From assembly GCF_016545825.1 (NCBI RefSeq), contig NC_052613.1, positions 5,952,001 through 6,016,000 on the forward strand: a DNA stretch of 64,000 nucleotides. The letters are read 5' to 3'. The first letter of the stretch is position 1. Every line of letters begins with the position of its first letter. The notes below the pieces were generated by a model. The model worked only from the letters and a program-made list of their open reading frames with translations. It was not told the DNA's origin and searched no databases. This DNA is from Eucalyptus grandis. Taxonomy: Eukaryota; Streptophyta; Magnoliopsida; Myrtales; Myrtaceae. Shown piece by piece: positions 11,940 through 24,457 of this stretch. The translations under genes and the position numbers were made by a program.

Positions 11940-12500
11940 TTTTGTTCTTAAAATATAAATTCATTTGATAATGATACAAAATTTATTTATTTCGTATAGT
12001 GATGGGAGATGGCCGGCAAGCAAGGAGGTTAATGGCCGACAATCGGCGACGAGCATCCGACCACGGGCAGCGAGCATTCAACGACTGTCATTTGGCATCT
12101 AGCAATGGTCATCCAACGTTCAGCAATTAGCAAGGGTCATTCGGCGTCTAGCAATAGCCGTCCGACATCTGATGATTGGCGATGAGCATCCCGCGATGAT
12201 CGTTCAGCATCCAGCGGTAGGCATTCGATGATAGGTGTTCGGCATCCGATGTCTAGCGTCCAACAAGCAACGACGAGTAATGGGTGGACGATAGATAGTA
12301 ACGAGAGTGAAGGATGAGAAAAGTTTTCATTTCTCATTCTTGTTTCAGAAATAGAAACACTTAAAATTTTTAATTCCTGATTTATATTCTAAATATATTT
12401 CTTAAGTAAAAATTTGTTCCAGAAATAGAAAAATAAAATGATGTTATCAAATGAATTTTTGTTTTAAATCTGTTCCAAAAAAAAAAAATAGATAAACATA
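11940..12500. repeat. MITE-like unit with a degenerate tandem-repeat core
   Basis: AT-rich arms (tgataat.atac.aaattt at the left; atagaaa and ggttatcgta at the right) surround a GC-richer core at about 12000-12290. The core repeats variants of gcatccgacg and tctagcaatgg, in units of roughly 35-45 bp. No target duplication was identified. Confidence 0.4.
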
Positions 12501-12549
12501 ATGGTTATCGTATTCTCCCTAATAATCCAGAAGGATTTCATCGGTAATT

Positions 12550-12970
12550 TCTTTAGCTCAATGGCGTTCTCGTGGAGTAGTTGACTAGCCCAAGATCTTT
12601 AGAACATCTCTCGGGAAAAAAAAAGTATACAAGGACTAGATATCTCTATTAATTCAAGACTTCTAGAATTGTAGCTTGATCATTAACTTGGGTGGACAAA
12701 GTTAAAGAGTGAAATGATGATGCCGGAAAATATTATATTAAAACAATATCGATTTAATAAAAAAATAAAAATTTGGGTGAACAAAAGCCTCGTCAAAATT
12801 TTGTCAATAGACCCATCATTTTTTTTTTATATATCTCTAGAATTTTTTTTCCGTCTTTATACAAAGTGACTTTAGGTTTGGCGATGATAAGTCTAAAATT
12901 AATGAGTTTTAAAAAAACCAAGAATCATGAGAAAAATTCTCAAGAGAGGACATTGCGTTATTGCTAATCA
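12550..12970. repeat. Dispersed intergenic module, copy
   Basis: The same ordered text (gtagcttgatcattaact, gtggacaaa, cagtgaaa, gctgatgc, cttcacttttccaaata) recurs at 20860-21160, 21410-21760, 33020-33260 and 48340-48430 plus 49525-49700. It appears to be non-coding sequence carried with array duplications. Confidence 0.55.
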
Positions 12971-14569
12971 TGGTCGTCTCCCCACTATTTAATTCTATTT
13001 TATTCTCTTTATAATATAGTAATTCTATGTGATCTTACGGCGAGTGGCCATTCATATATTAATAGTATGGACATGAACCATGGGAAAATTGCATTTCGCC
13101 TACCAAGTTTTCGTATAAGGTTTTAACTTTTGCAATTTGTCCCATGAATTTTAGAAATTGATCTCAATGTTTCCCCTCGTAATGACTCCAATCAAATATT
13201 CGTTGGAGCCTCACCTTGAGCCTTATACATGATCATAATAAGATAAAAGTTTGGTTCCTCATTATTTACTTCATTTTGTGCATTATAAATTCCTCTTTTA
13301 AGAGCCCTGAAAAAAAGTAATTCTTTTCAGAATCCGTCCTGGATTCGAAATTATTCGCAGCATGAGTCATGTAGAATTTGGATTTTTCATGATAGGGAGA
13401 GATTGGAGTTTTTCTTTTGGTCGGAAGAAGAGATTGGATCCTCCGATAAAGTGTTGTGTTTGGGGTTCTACCCATGGAATTTCACACTGAACCACATCTT
13501 CAAGCCATTTCGATTGCATGGTTTGGATGTAATTAATGAACCGAAATTGCAAATGGATTGATGATAACCGATATAGTGAGATTTAAAGTTGGTCAATGCA
13601 TTTATAAGTGTCTTTACGCATTTCGAAAGACAAATACTATTTTTTTCCCTCATTTTCATGCCAGAAATCATAATGTCATTTGAGTTTATTACATCTGGTG
13701 TAGATGTTTAATATATTGTGAGAACTTAAGTGTTTCGGAATGATCAAGTGTACATTTAACAAAAAGTTGAAAGTGACTCCAGCCAAAGCCCAAAGGCCGG
13801 GTTGAACAAGAAGGGATGCGGTGGTTGTCCTTGTTCTCCTTTTCCGTGGAGACACCCTGGCGCGATTCCGGGAAGACTCCTGGAAGGAGATCCTCTATTG
13901 GTTCGTTTCAGTCGAACCGACCATATACGAACGTACATTACTAGTTTATTATAATGAAAGCACTTTATCTATCGTAACTTTTTTTTTCCTAATTGAAACA
14001 CTATTTATTACATTAAAAAGAGTGTATTTTGCAACATTTTTTTATTCCCCTTTGGGCCAGTGCTTCAGCCGCTTTCTTTGACGTTCACAGGGGGAGCACT
14101 TGCTAGGAAGTTGCTGCCAATTTCGTGGATATCTCGACGTAGAGGAGATGTGATTGGATAGAACTCACCAATAATTTTTCGACCTCAATGCTTTTTTCAA
14201 CACTTTACCTAATGCCATTTGCATTTCAAAAAAATTCTTGAACTTTCATTTTCCCAAAAACTGAACCAAATAGCAATAATATGCCTTTCCTTAATACATC
14301 ATAATTTAGATATCTACTCGATAAATTGAAGCGTTGCTAGACTGGGGCACGAACATTAGAAGTCTTCCGAGGTATTGTGACTTTCTTTTCATCAGAGTCA
14401 TCCACCATGTGGAGGCAAGTCATTGCGGCTGTTCGCTTTTTTGAAAAGGCAGGATTGCCGAATCGCCTACGGAGGATGACTCAAAAGCGTTTGATTGACT
14501 AGACCTATCTTCATCGGATGCACCAAAAAATTTCGCTTGCTATCAATCAATAGTAATAGTGAATAGTAG

Positions 14570-15360
14570 TAAATTGCTGGTCTATAAATTAAAATATTAA
14601 TTAGGGGCATAATTTTTGTTGAAAACTAATTAAAAGTGCAAAAGACTCAGAATATAGTAAAGAGTTTCCTTGAACTTACCCACTAAACACAACTGGAGAA
14701 CCCTCTTCATGATCACTCCTGCCCATAACAAAGAAGCACACGGACCAATGTGAAAACTAACGTAAGAGAACCCAAAGAATTGTCTTCCTTTTCACATGTC
14801 AAAATGACAAAAGACCCTCCACCTCGAAGGGCTCAATTTTCATGCACGGCACGTTCGAAAAAAGAGGACATCGAGTGACGGATTGTTTTGTAAATTTCAG
14901 GGATGGACTTCGATCCTAGGATTTCTCCCCGACATGCATCATTACGCTTTCCAAAGTGAAAAATTCCTACGTCCCCACCAAATAAAAAAAAAAGTCGAAA
15001 ATCCCTCGACCAAGCGCGTTACTCTCGCGGGTGGCTCTGGCCGATTTGCTCACTCCCTCGTCCCATTGAGACACCGTATTCATCATTGAACTCACATGAT
15101 GAGCTTTACGTCCCCAGCTTTCCTGCGGTAATCCTTAAAAAATAGTTCAACATTCGCGGGCGCCACTTGTCGCACCAGCGATGAAAAGCAAATACTTAGG
15201 CTGAAAGGTGATCCGGAAAGCGAAAGTCACTGCAAGTCGTCCACGCCCATATCACCGAGAGGGAGGTGGTAGGGTTGATACCGGAATACACCCTACCGTC
15301 CAAAAGGTGGGTTTCATGTGAGACAAGAAAACTGGAGAAAGCCACAAAAGCATGCTAACC
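14570..15360 (+). repeat. Duplicated upstream region, copy B (first part)
   Basis: This is the counterpart of 8400-9890. It is separated from its continuation at 17090 by the hAT-like element at 15367-16345 and a further AT-rich insertion-like stretch. Confidence 0.6.
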
Positions 15361-15366
15361 TTTCGG

Positions 15367-15569
15367 TAGAGGTGGCAAAATGGGTCTTAAACCCATATAT
15401 GACCCATTTAAATCATAAATGGGTCATATATGGATCACTTATTTTTTGACAAAAAGTAGTTAAATGGGTTTAACAATTAAAGACTTAAAATAGGTGGGTC
15501 TTAAATGGGTTGGATTTAAAACCCATTTTCAACCAAAACCTACAATCTCTCTCTTCCCTCTTTAACTTT

Positions 15570-15618
<49 letters not shown>

Positions 15619-16345
15619 AAATCGAATTTATAATTATTTTTTAATTTTCTTTTCTTTTCTTTTCTTTTTATTTTTTATTTTTCTTTCCTTTTTTTTTATT
15701 TTTTCTTTCTTCCTCCTCCTTCCTGGTGGGCACGGCGATGGCCGGCAACCAACTAGGCAAACCTTGAGCTCGCCGGCGTTGGGCGAGCTCAAGCTCACCG
15801 GCATTGGGCGAGGCTTGAGCCTCACCGATTTGGCGAGACTCGAACTCGCTGGGTGTCAAGCGAGCTTGAGCTTGTCGGCGTCGGTGAGTTGGGTAAGCTC
15901 AAGACTCGCCAGTGGCCGCTGGCTGCCACCGTCGTCGTGGCCAGGGGCCCGCCAAAGAAGAAGAAGAACAAAAAAGAGAAGAGAAGAGAAAAAGAAAAAG
16001 AAAATTAAAAATTATATTCTTAAAAAATAAAATTAATTAAAAAATTAATTTTTCAAAAATAACAAATAATTTAAAATTCTATTTTTGAAAATAATTATTT
16101 TAAAAAATTATAAAAATTGTCCATTAAACTTGTGTTATATAAAAATAATTTAGCAATATCATTTTTTTAAATATATAAATATATATAAGAAATAAGCTTT
16201 CTTAAGTTTAGTTAAATGGGTCGAGTATAGGTTGGGTCGGTATGGGTCGAAAATTTTGCACTATAATAAATGGGTCATAAATAGGTTAAATGGGTCGATT
16301 TGGATTAGACCATTTATGACCCGACCCATCCGTTTAACGAGTCTA
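15367..16345. mobile_element. hAT-like non-autonomous element with GC-rich core
   Basis: The ends are TAGAGGTGGCAAAATGGGTC and, reverse-complemented from the right, TAGACTCGTTAAACGGATGG. Flanking octamers CCTTTCGG (15359-15366) and TCTTTCAG (16346-16353) agree at 6 of 8 positions, as for an aged hAT target duplication. Subterminal tracts repeat aaatgggtc. The core (about 15720-15955) is GC-rich, with many gcgag/ctcgc words, a pyrimidine tract on its left and an aagaagaag tract on its right. No transposase is encoded. Confidence 0.65.
15574..15615. repeat. (AT)21 microsatellite
   Basis: This is an uninterrupted AT dinucleotide run of 42 bases inside the hAT-like element. Confidence 0.95.
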
Positions 16346-16359
16346 TCTTTCAGCTACGT

Positions 16360-17070
16360 TCATTTTACGAAAAATATTTTTAATTTTTAATTTTTCTTTT
16401 TTCTTCTCTTTCTCTTTCTTTTTTTTTCTTCTCAGCTGACAACTAGCTTAGGCAAAAGCAAAAGGAAAATGAAAGAAACAATAATTAAAAATTAGATTTT
16501 TAAAAAATATTTAAAGATTTGATTTAAAAATATTTTTCATAAGAATGAATATTTCATTAATCAATGATCCGAGCCCAAGTGCTAACAACTCATGCATGGT
16601 CTTTGTGAACTCGAGCTTGAGTACTAGGGACTAGAGCTCGAGCTTTAGAGCTCGAATCCAGCCTTTATGGAGGTAGGCTCAAGCACTAGGAGTTCGAATC
16701 CAACCTAGATGGACCCAAGCATAGGTGTTGGAGACCTAGGAACCAGGGTTCTGAGCCTAGCCTCAATGGACCTAGGACCAATCTTGATGGACTCGTGCCC
16801 ATGTGTCAGAGACTTGGTCCTGAACTCAATAAGCCTAACCTTGATGGACCCAACCCAATTCTTGGAGATTTGAGAATCAGTGTTGAGGTTCCTATATTTA
16901 AATGTGGAGTTTTAGGTCCAAACGCCAATACTTAAATCTATTTTGAAAAATGTTTTTTGAGTTTTTCAAAGAGAATTATTTTCTTGAATTTAAGCATAAT
17001 TTTTCGTTGACCATGAAAATATTTTCCATTGATCCAATAAGGAAAATGTTCTCACGGAACATAGCCTTTA
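16360..17070. repeat. Possible MITE with internal repeats
   Basis: The left end gctacgttcattttacgaaa and the right end gaaaatgttctcacggaaca with tagcc are loosely inverted. The middle (16570-16930) is a degenerate tandem series of phrases such as cttgatggacc, cctcaatggacc and tcgagct. No target duplication was confirmed. Confidence 0.35.
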
Positions 17071-17089
17071 ATTCAAATATCTTGGTTGT

Positions 17090-19100
17090 TTAAACAAAAC
17101 TCCTATTGAAAAAAGAAAACAAAAGGAAAAAACAAGAAACAAACCCCTTCCCCTCCTTTCTTCTCCCTCTTCTTTTTGCAAGGCCGATGTTTTTGTCTCC
17201 AGCACGAGTTCCCCCTTTTTTCGACTCATTTAAATTTGACGCGAAGCTTCACAAAATAAAAATAAGAAATAATGAGGTAAAGGAACATTTAACAGTCCAT
17301 TATGTTCCAAAGAAAAGATTTTATGTTATGTGATACTGGTCATAGTCAATTGAGAAATTTCTTTGCATGTATTATAGGTAGCTTATGATGTCACAAGTCC
17401 CGTCACTCTTTTGGTCTTCTTGTATGATACCTCGTTGAAATAAACCTATATTGGACAATCAAGTGAAAATAAGCCTCGTTTAAAACTCGTCGAGAGATCG
17501 CACCCTTCTTTCGTGTGTTTTATTTCTTCTTTCCTGTTTTTTTTTTTTTTTTACGATATTTTTATCATGTAATATAGGTTTGGAGTTTACAATATTTAAA
17601 AGTATTAATTTTTTATGACAAAATTAAGAAGCATGGTAGGTTTGAGATGCGAAAGAAAAGATCACATCCATGGGCACATGTATAGTTGCAAAGGGAAAAT
17701 TGTCCAAAAAATCTTAAATCTATTGTGCAATAGCCAATTAAGTTCTAAACCCTTTCAATTGTATCAATTTAATCCGAAACTTTTTTTAGTCCTAAAAATT
17801 TTAATTGAGTCGATCTAGTTCTAAATCTATTGATGAGTTGCCAATTTAGTCCAAAGTCTTTTAATGATTTGTCAATTTAATCTTTCCAACCAAGCTAACA
17901 TGGCATTCTAGTTAACACTAGCTATCTAACGTGGCACAACCGATGCTAATATAGATACTTTTTTACATTTTATAATTTGTTTCTTATTTTTCTTTTTCCT
18001 TTCTTTCATTTTTTTTTTCAACTCTTCATCCTATGGCTAGTCACCTCTTTAATGGTTGGGCTGGTGAGGCACCACCTAGGAATCGATGGGCGAGGTCGAG
18101 CATCATTGGTGGTTGGGCAAGGCTCACCCTCATCGGATTTGGTGAGATGGAGCCTTGCTAGCCTCAAGGGAGGCTCGATGGTGACTAGCTAGAGGAAGAA
18201 GAAAAGAAAAAAATGAAAAAGTTTAAAATTTTATTAATAAATAAAAAAATTAAACTATGTAAATTATTGTTCACATTAGCGCTAACCGTGTTACATAGAA
18301 TAACCGGCATTGACTAAACCATCACGTTAGTTATTTCTGACTAAAATTGGCTAGTAAGACTAAATAAACAAATCATTAAAAGATTTAGGATCAATTGACA
18401 ACTCACTAAAAGGTTTAGAAGTAAATTGGCAAATGGTTGAAATGTTTATGACTAAATTAGTAAGTTGTCAAATAGTTTAGAGCTGAATTAGCACAATTGA
18501 AAAGTTTAAAACTGAATCGACGGCCGTACAATAAATTTATGACTTTTTGGTCAATTTTCCATAATTGCATATATGTCTTGCGATTGGACGGAGATCTTGT
18601 TAGTTAGATTGGATTGGGGAAACAATCCTTAGATACTCCTAGATGATTAACTTGTGCAAACACAGCTAAGCAGTGAGTAAGTTGATGATAATTGACATAG
18701 AGAGATGTAAAAATTAGTCAAGCATTTATACAATACACCTCTTAAAATGCAAAATGCACATCTTTTTTTCATGCCAAAACTTGAAAGACTATTTGAATTT
18801 TAAAAAACTACGAAGAAATTATATCAGAGTCAACATTTTATATTTATTACAAGTTTAAGTGCTCAAGAGTGATCGAGTATATGAAAAAAGGAAAACGAAA
18901 ATGTAAGTTGTTAAGAACTCATAAAACAGTCCAGTGGGCCAAAATCCAAAATGTATCTAATTCGGGGCATCGACAAAAAGATGTAGTAAAAAAGTCATTG
19001 GGAGCACAACTTGGCAAACATGTAGTAAAACATTCATTGGGAGCACAACTTGGCAAACATATCCAAGACCTTTCGGAAAAATGCAAGACTGAAATATCGG
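17090..19100 (+). repeat. Duplicated upstream region, copy B (second part)
   Basis: It matches 9990-11050, with one clean interruption by the MULE-like element at 17691-18560. Its right end lies about 130 bp before the start of NHL pseudogene 3, so it probably holds that gene's ancestral promoter. Confidence 0.6.
17691..18560. mobile_element. MULE-like MITE with long terminal inverted repeats
   Basis: The left end reads GGGAAAATTGTCCAAAAAAT and the right end TTTTTGGTCAATTTTCC. The inverted arms run for about 200 bp through repeated phrases such as ctaaatctattg. The 9-bp flanks ATAGTTGCA (17682-17690) and ATAATTGCA (18561-18569) differ by one base. The paralogous site near 10510-10520 appears to be empty. 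The middle (18030-18190) is a short version of the GC-rich core seen in other elements. Confidence 0.7.
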
Positions 19101-19227
19101 AAAAAGTGGAGGGACCAACTAGTCTTTTCGGCAACAGGGGAACATACTTTCTGGGTTTCCCTGTTCCTGTAAAAACGATGCTAGAGGGTCCTAATAAAAC
19201 TACACAATAACCACAAAAATTTCCGCA

Positions 19228-19879
19228 ATGAATGCCCCACCGGCCACGCCGGCTTTACCAGGGTCACCGTGGTCCGATCGGTGCAACTCAATCATCAGCC
19301 GCTGTATGATATGTGCCGTGCCCGCTACTCTCGGCCTCCTCAAGGTCATCTTCCTAGCCATACCCGCCCTAATGGCCCCGGAGTTCAAGCTCAACCTGGA
19401 CTCTTTCCTTTCATCCCTCAACATCACCACCTCCCACGTCAATGTCCAGGGGAACATTGCTCCCTCCATCACGAACCCCAGTAACCTCGTCCCCATCAAG
19501 ACACTCACATGAAGCTCCTGTTGAGTTACCAAGGCCGACTCACTCTCTCCCATCCCTCCCTTATTCCCGTCTTCGCTCAGGGCCCTGGCAATGTGACCAC
19601 AGTTTGAGCCGAGGCCCTGTCAGCGCCGGTGATTGTCAATGACTTGAGCGTGAAGGGCTTGGTAAGCTCGTTGAAAGATGGGGCAGCGTCCATTGATGTT
19701 GTGGCCAATTCCAAGCGGAGGTTGCACTTGCGTCCTTTCTAGGCGGCCATATTCGATGTGCACATCTCATGCCTGTGCATGACCTTCACGGCTCCGACCA
19801 ATGGCGAGGGTGGTGGCCGTTGGATGATCCTTGTAGGCGCCCAGGACTGCGACGCGGACATCTTCACCATTCTCTGGTG
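19228..19879 (+). pseudogene. NHL-like gene, copy 3 in window order; one frameshift and two stops
   Basis: The start M-N-A-P-P lies in the same position as in the other copies. It is followed by S-I-I-S-R-C, a membrane helix (L-G-L-L-K-V-I-F-L-A-I-P) and the LEA_2 start (F-K-L-N-L, S-L-N-I-T-T-S-H-V). The frame is lost near 19500, where copy 1 has aagTAcactcac and this copy lacks the T. After the shift, H-M-K-L-L-L-S-Y-Q-G-R-L-T-L-S-H-P-S continues the family sequence. There are in-frame stops at 19605-19607 (TGA) and 19740-19742 (TAG, where copy 1 has TGG). Unlike copies 4 and 5 it keeps the segment around N-I-A-P-S-I-T-N-P-S. With three lesions it cannot make the full product. Confidence 0.85.
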
Positions 19880-20344
19880 GGAAAAATTACACGTTCCTGC
19901 TTAGTTATTTATTAGAATTGTCGTCATGGTTGTTTTTTCACCATTGAATTTGATGATCGCTTAGAGTGAGAGTTCCCTCAACTTCTCTCCCTCTCTCAGT
20001 AGTCTCCCTCCCACCTTGTCATATCTACCTGCGCGAGCAACCAAATGAGCTTTGACCCAAGTATGCTGAAGTGCTCCGATCCCGTTGGGGTGGGTCATCA
20101 GAGCGCCAAGGCCAATTATTCTCATTAAGTGATACAAAAATCGACCCAAAAAAAAAAAAAAAAAGCGACCCGAACAAATTTAGGGTTTTGTAATGTATAG
20201 CGATTACTTCTTAGTATCCAAAGGTTAATTTAAGTAACTTTTTTGTGGCTTTTGCATTAACCCTTGTCATTTTGATCTGCTTATTATGTTGATATAAACA
20301 ACGTTTGATTCTCACGATCACGTTTTGTGGTGATCTTTTCCCAG

Positions 20345-20720
20345 ATTCAAAAACACTAGATTCTACAAATTTCAACACCGGTTGGAGGTTTCTCTCCTAT
20401 CCTATTATTTTGGCAAAATACTTCAAAGTATTGGGGATACCGGATACGCAGTTTCATAGGTTGTTGTTGGTCTATGTCGTACTTCCTTTGAATATGTGTC
20501 TTGTCTGGATATTGAATCTTTGACTTTCTTTCGAAGAAAGAGGTTTCACTTTACATGTCTTGAATATTCGATGTTTTGCAAGCTATTCCCTTTAACTTGT
20601 TTACTTATCATGCATTGGCATACAATCCCGAAGTACATATAACTTCTCGGGTCACAAAGGAGGCAACCTCAAAGAACTGACTAAGTTGTTGCTCCTTTCG
20701 CTTTGCCATAAAAGGAAATA
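20345..20720 (+). other. Downstream exon-like segment of NHL copy 3
   Basis: It begins after a pyrimidine tract ending in cccag and is homologous to 25408-25770 and 36766-37130 (ttggcaaa.acttc, ttttgcaagttc.tccctttaac, gtcacaaaggag). It is most likely a spliced 3' untranslated exon rather than coding sequence, since the frames are not conserved. Confidence 0.5.
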
Positions 20721-21783
20721 AAAAAAGGATTTAGTTAGTTACTTCTACCAATCACTAGTTCATTAGTCCCAGATCACTTACGTGACGGACATACTCACAT
20801 CTGTAAAATTCCTTCACAGTTTAAGAGTTCTAGTTGTTGGATTGGGAAAAGAGCTTTAGATATCTCTAGAGTATTATATCATCGCCTTGTTGGACGTGTA
20901 CGACATCAATCACAATTGTAGCTTGACCATTAATTTTAGTGGACAAAAATAAGCAGTGAAATTGCTGATGCATGAAAACCTAATTTTCCTACCTCGTTAG
21001 GTTTAAGTACTATAAGATATGGTCTTGCTTCACTTTTCCAAATACCAATATATTGTTCACGTAAATTCAATAGATAATGAAAATTAGGGTAAAAATTAAC
21101 ATCGTAAAGAACTTACCAAGAAACTGGATCGTTATTTTATTATAGTTCTAATAGTGATATGAATGTAAGATTTTTTCTAATGTAAGCTACATTAATTGAT
21201 ATTATAATTTACCATTTTACGGAATTGATCTAAGGTGAGGCCTTAGTAGCTAAAAGTAATTGGGCTGGGCTTGCCTCTAATTTCTCTACCCCGAATACAT
21301 TATCAATCGAGTTTGTTGACATTAGTTGGAGAAAAACACATATCGGAACAGCAAAATGATGATGCTTGATGATTGGGATCTAAATATCTCAATTAATTTA
21401 AGAGCTCCAGCTGTTGGATAGGGGAAAAAAATAGATATCCCAAGTTTATAATAAAGCTGTCTCGTGTGACCTATATACCTAAATCAGTCAAGATTGTAGC
21501 TTGCTGATTAACTTAGATGAACTGAATTAAGTAGTGAGATGATGATACGAGAAAGCCTAATTTATGTTTTCTTGCTAGGTTTAAGTAATTTAAAAAATGG
21601 TCTTGCTTCACTTTTCCAAATAACAATACATTGTTAAAGGAAATTATCAATTTAATAATCAAAATTTAGGTAGAAAAAAAACTTCATTTAGAACTTGTTA
21701 AGAGACCACATAATTTTCTTATTCCCTATAGCGGCTTTTGGGGGGGATTTTAAATATAGTAACTTTAGATTTGATGATAATAA

Positions 21784-22009
21784 GATTTCATTTGTGTCAC
21801 AAAAAGAATAATTGGGAAAAAATTTCCAATAAATGATCAATTGTATCGCGTATTAAAATGAATGAACGAAAAATATTATTATCATTTACAAATATACTTG
21901 GACATGAATTATTGTTGAGACAATAAGAATAATTTGCATTAACTAATTATTTCAAGCAACATTTTTAAGAAAATAGTTTTTAAATCATTTTCGCAAAATG
22001 AATGAAATC
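21784..22009. mobile_element. PIF/Harbinger-like MITE in the duplicated unit
   Basis: TAA flanks both ends (21781-21783 and 22010-22012). The ends gatttcatttgtgtcac and aatgaatgaaatc are degraded inverted repeats related to the MITE at 4575. The paralogous copy lies at 33263-33498, so insertion came before the duplication. Confidence 0.6.
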
Positions 22010-22159
22010 TAAGAATAAAATATATACATTTTTAAAATTAATTAAGAATTTTGGAAAAATTCTCAAGAGCTCACGCTACTTTAGGTTAATTCATGGTCAA
22101 AATTCCTCTTCTTAGTGAGGCAACGACAACAAACATTCTATCTTCGTGGGACTTCCAAG

Positions 22160-22939
22160 TAGGGGTGTCAAAAACTAAACTAAACCGAAGTGAAAAGTTC
22201 GGTTCGGTTTTCATTAAAAATCGAAACTTTTTAACTTTTTTGGTTTATATATGTTCAATTAATGGAATCAAACCAATAAAGTCTAAAAATTTCACTTTAT
22301 TTTTCAAAAATAATTTTTTATTTTGTTATTTTTTTCTTTTCTTTGTTTTTATTCCGCTTCTTCATTGGCCGGTCGCCAACCACAACAGGGTGACGACAAG
22401 CTAGAGGCTAGCTAGAACCTCACCACAAGCTAGCAAGCTCGAGCCCTATCAAATCTCGACCACCTAGGCGGGGCTTGAGCCTCAAAGGAGGTCGCCGACG
22501 CCAATGAGGCTTTGGTAACCTTTGACAAGGCTCGAGCCTTGCCCAACTCGTTAGTGTCGGGAGAGCTTGGCATCGTCTTAATCTGGTGAGATCAAGTCTC
22601 GCCAGCTCGTGGCAAGGCTCTAGCTCACCTCTGGCTAGTTGTCGCCTATCACTATAGCCGGTGATCAGCCAATGAAGAAGAAGAAGAAGAAAAAGAAAGA
22701 AAAAGCAAAAGAATAAAAATAATTAAAAAATTCATTTTTTTCAAAAAAAAAAAAATTATCGAAAGGGGTGCATGTAGGGAAAAAAAAAAACAAAAACAAA
22801 ATTGAAAAATCGAACCGAACCGAATTGGGATTTCAATTTGTTCGGATCGATTTCGGTTCGATTTATTAAATTTTCTTATCGATTTGGTTCGCCCGCTTTA
22901 AATTAAACTAAACCAAATCAAACCATTTACACACTCGCA
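22160..22939. mobile_element. hAT-like non-autonomous element with GC-rich core
   Basis: The ends are TAGGGGTGTCAAAAAC and ACACACTCGCA. The flanks CTTCCAAG (22152-22159) and GTTCCAAG (22940-22947) differ at one base. The duplicated region without the insert, cttccagcaaagaggg at about 32709, is the empty site. Arms carry repeated ggttcggtt and aaccgaacc words. The core (22365-22680) is rich in gctcgag and ctcgcc words and ends in gaagaagaagaag. Confidence 0.75.
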
Positions 22940-23822
22940 GTTCCAAGAAAGAGGGTACAAAAATAATGGAAGCGTGAATCCCATCCAAAGGCTGTACGGT
23001 GATTAGCAAGTCTTTTCCCATAAGCCTTCTTCAAGAATGTAACCTGTCACGCGTTGATGTGTCAATATTTGTGACTTGTCCCCAAATTTCAACGAATTGA
23101 TTGCATCGCGTCCCTTGGCATCAACTCCAACCAAATTTTGCTGGGAATTTCAGTTACCTCCACAGCACCTGACTGATTACGGAGGACAGATTCGCCGTAT
23201 AAGTATGAACCTATAAAGATAAAAAAATAAAAAAAATAAATAAAATAAATAAAGTAGAAGAATAATTCGAAAAATATATTATATGTGAGAGTATGGCAAG
23301 AGTTTAACTGAAATCTACGTAAATGCATAATGATATCTATATTTTTTAGCAGTTACTATATTTCTTTGTCACATATATGGAGTCTTTCCTAATTATGCAG
23401 TCACGTGATCAGATTTATGAGAATTTAATTTAGTAGGCATCATCACTATAGGATACATTACAACCAATTTCCAAAGAGGCGGCATTAATCTTAAAAGTTG
23501 AAATTTTAGGTGAGGGGCATGCCCTGCCCACAAATAGTTGCATGCACATCAAGAAAATACACCACGACTGCTAGCAACAGGAACAGGCCATAATTTAATA
23601 ATAAAGAAGATTTCACCAAGACTTTTTCGGGTCGAACAAAATGAACCATTTCATTCAGTCAAAGAGTAGAAAGACGATTGGATTTGACGTTTGTTTTCGG
23701 GATCGCCTAAGGCACACCTGATTGCTAGCTACAAAGGAGAGCCCCGCCCGACTGGGAACACCGGCTCCCCGCCTACAGAAAAACACCTGCAGAAACAAGA
23801 ACACTCGACATGAGAATTCCAA

Positions 23823-24457
23823 ATGAGACCCGCGCCCCCCATCACACCCCGTGCGAATGACGATCCAGCATTGTTGCCAGCAGCGCCGCTGCGGCCCCAA
23901 TGGTACCAGCTGATCATCGGCCGCTGTATCGCATTTGCCGGGCCCACTATTCTCGGCCTCCTCATGGTCATCTTCCTGGCAATATCCGCCGGAATGCAGC
24001 CGGCGCTCGGGCTCTACCAGGGCTGTTCCCTTTGGTCCCTCAACATCTCCATCTTCTACAGTAATCTCATCACCGTCGAGTACGCTCACATGAAGGTCCT
24101 CTCGAGTTTTGATGGCCAGCTCGCTCTCTCTCATCCCTCCCTCGCGTCCTCCTTCACTCGGGCCCCGACTGTGCGACCTCAGTCCCAGTCCAGGCCCAGT
24201 TAACGCTGGCGATAGTCTCTGACTTGGGCGTGAACGGCCTGGTGAGCATGTTGAGCGGCGGGGAGATGACCTCTACGTGGCCGCAAAAGCCGAGCAGAGG
24301 CTGCGCTTGGGTCCGTGGTCGGTGGCCGTGTTCAACGTGGACGTCTCATTCACGGGCTTGAACTTCACAGCGCTCTTCAACAGCGAGGGCAGCAGCAATC
24401 GGATGATCCTCGAAGGTACCTGAACTGCTGGCTCAACATCATCCCTCGACTCTGGTA
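23823..24457 (+). pseudogene. NHL-like gene, copy 4; three 1-bp deletions and a 14-codon deletion
   Basis: The start M-R-P-A-P-P is followed by L-I-I-G-R-C-I-A-F-A, the helix I-L-G-L-L-M-V-I-F-L-A-I-S-A-G and the LEA_2 start S-L-N-I-S. Compared with copy 1, fourteen codons containing the W-N-I-A-L-S-V-K-N-P region are absent between S-L-N-I-S and the T-V-E-Y strand. Three single-base losses, at about 24160 (actcgggcc), 24273 (gacctctacg) and 24420 (ggtacctgaa), shift the frame. Between them the sequence stays recognisable (V-N-G-L-V-S-M-L-S-G-G; L-G-P-W-S-V-A-V-F-N-V-D-V-S-F). The end CTCTGGTAAG can be read as Leu-Trp-stop or as a splice donor. Confidence 0.85.

Larger units (their letters stand above)
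20860..23060 (+). repeat. Upstream part of the duplicated unit, copy 1
   Basis: It matches 32620-33710 in order: the module with gtagcttgaccatta, agtaattgggctgggct..ctaatttct, the MITE at 21784, and tcatggtcaaaattcctcttcttagtgaggcaa with agcgcaaatcccatcc-like text. The main differences are the hAT-like insertion here and the minisatellite in the other copy. Confidence 0.65.
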
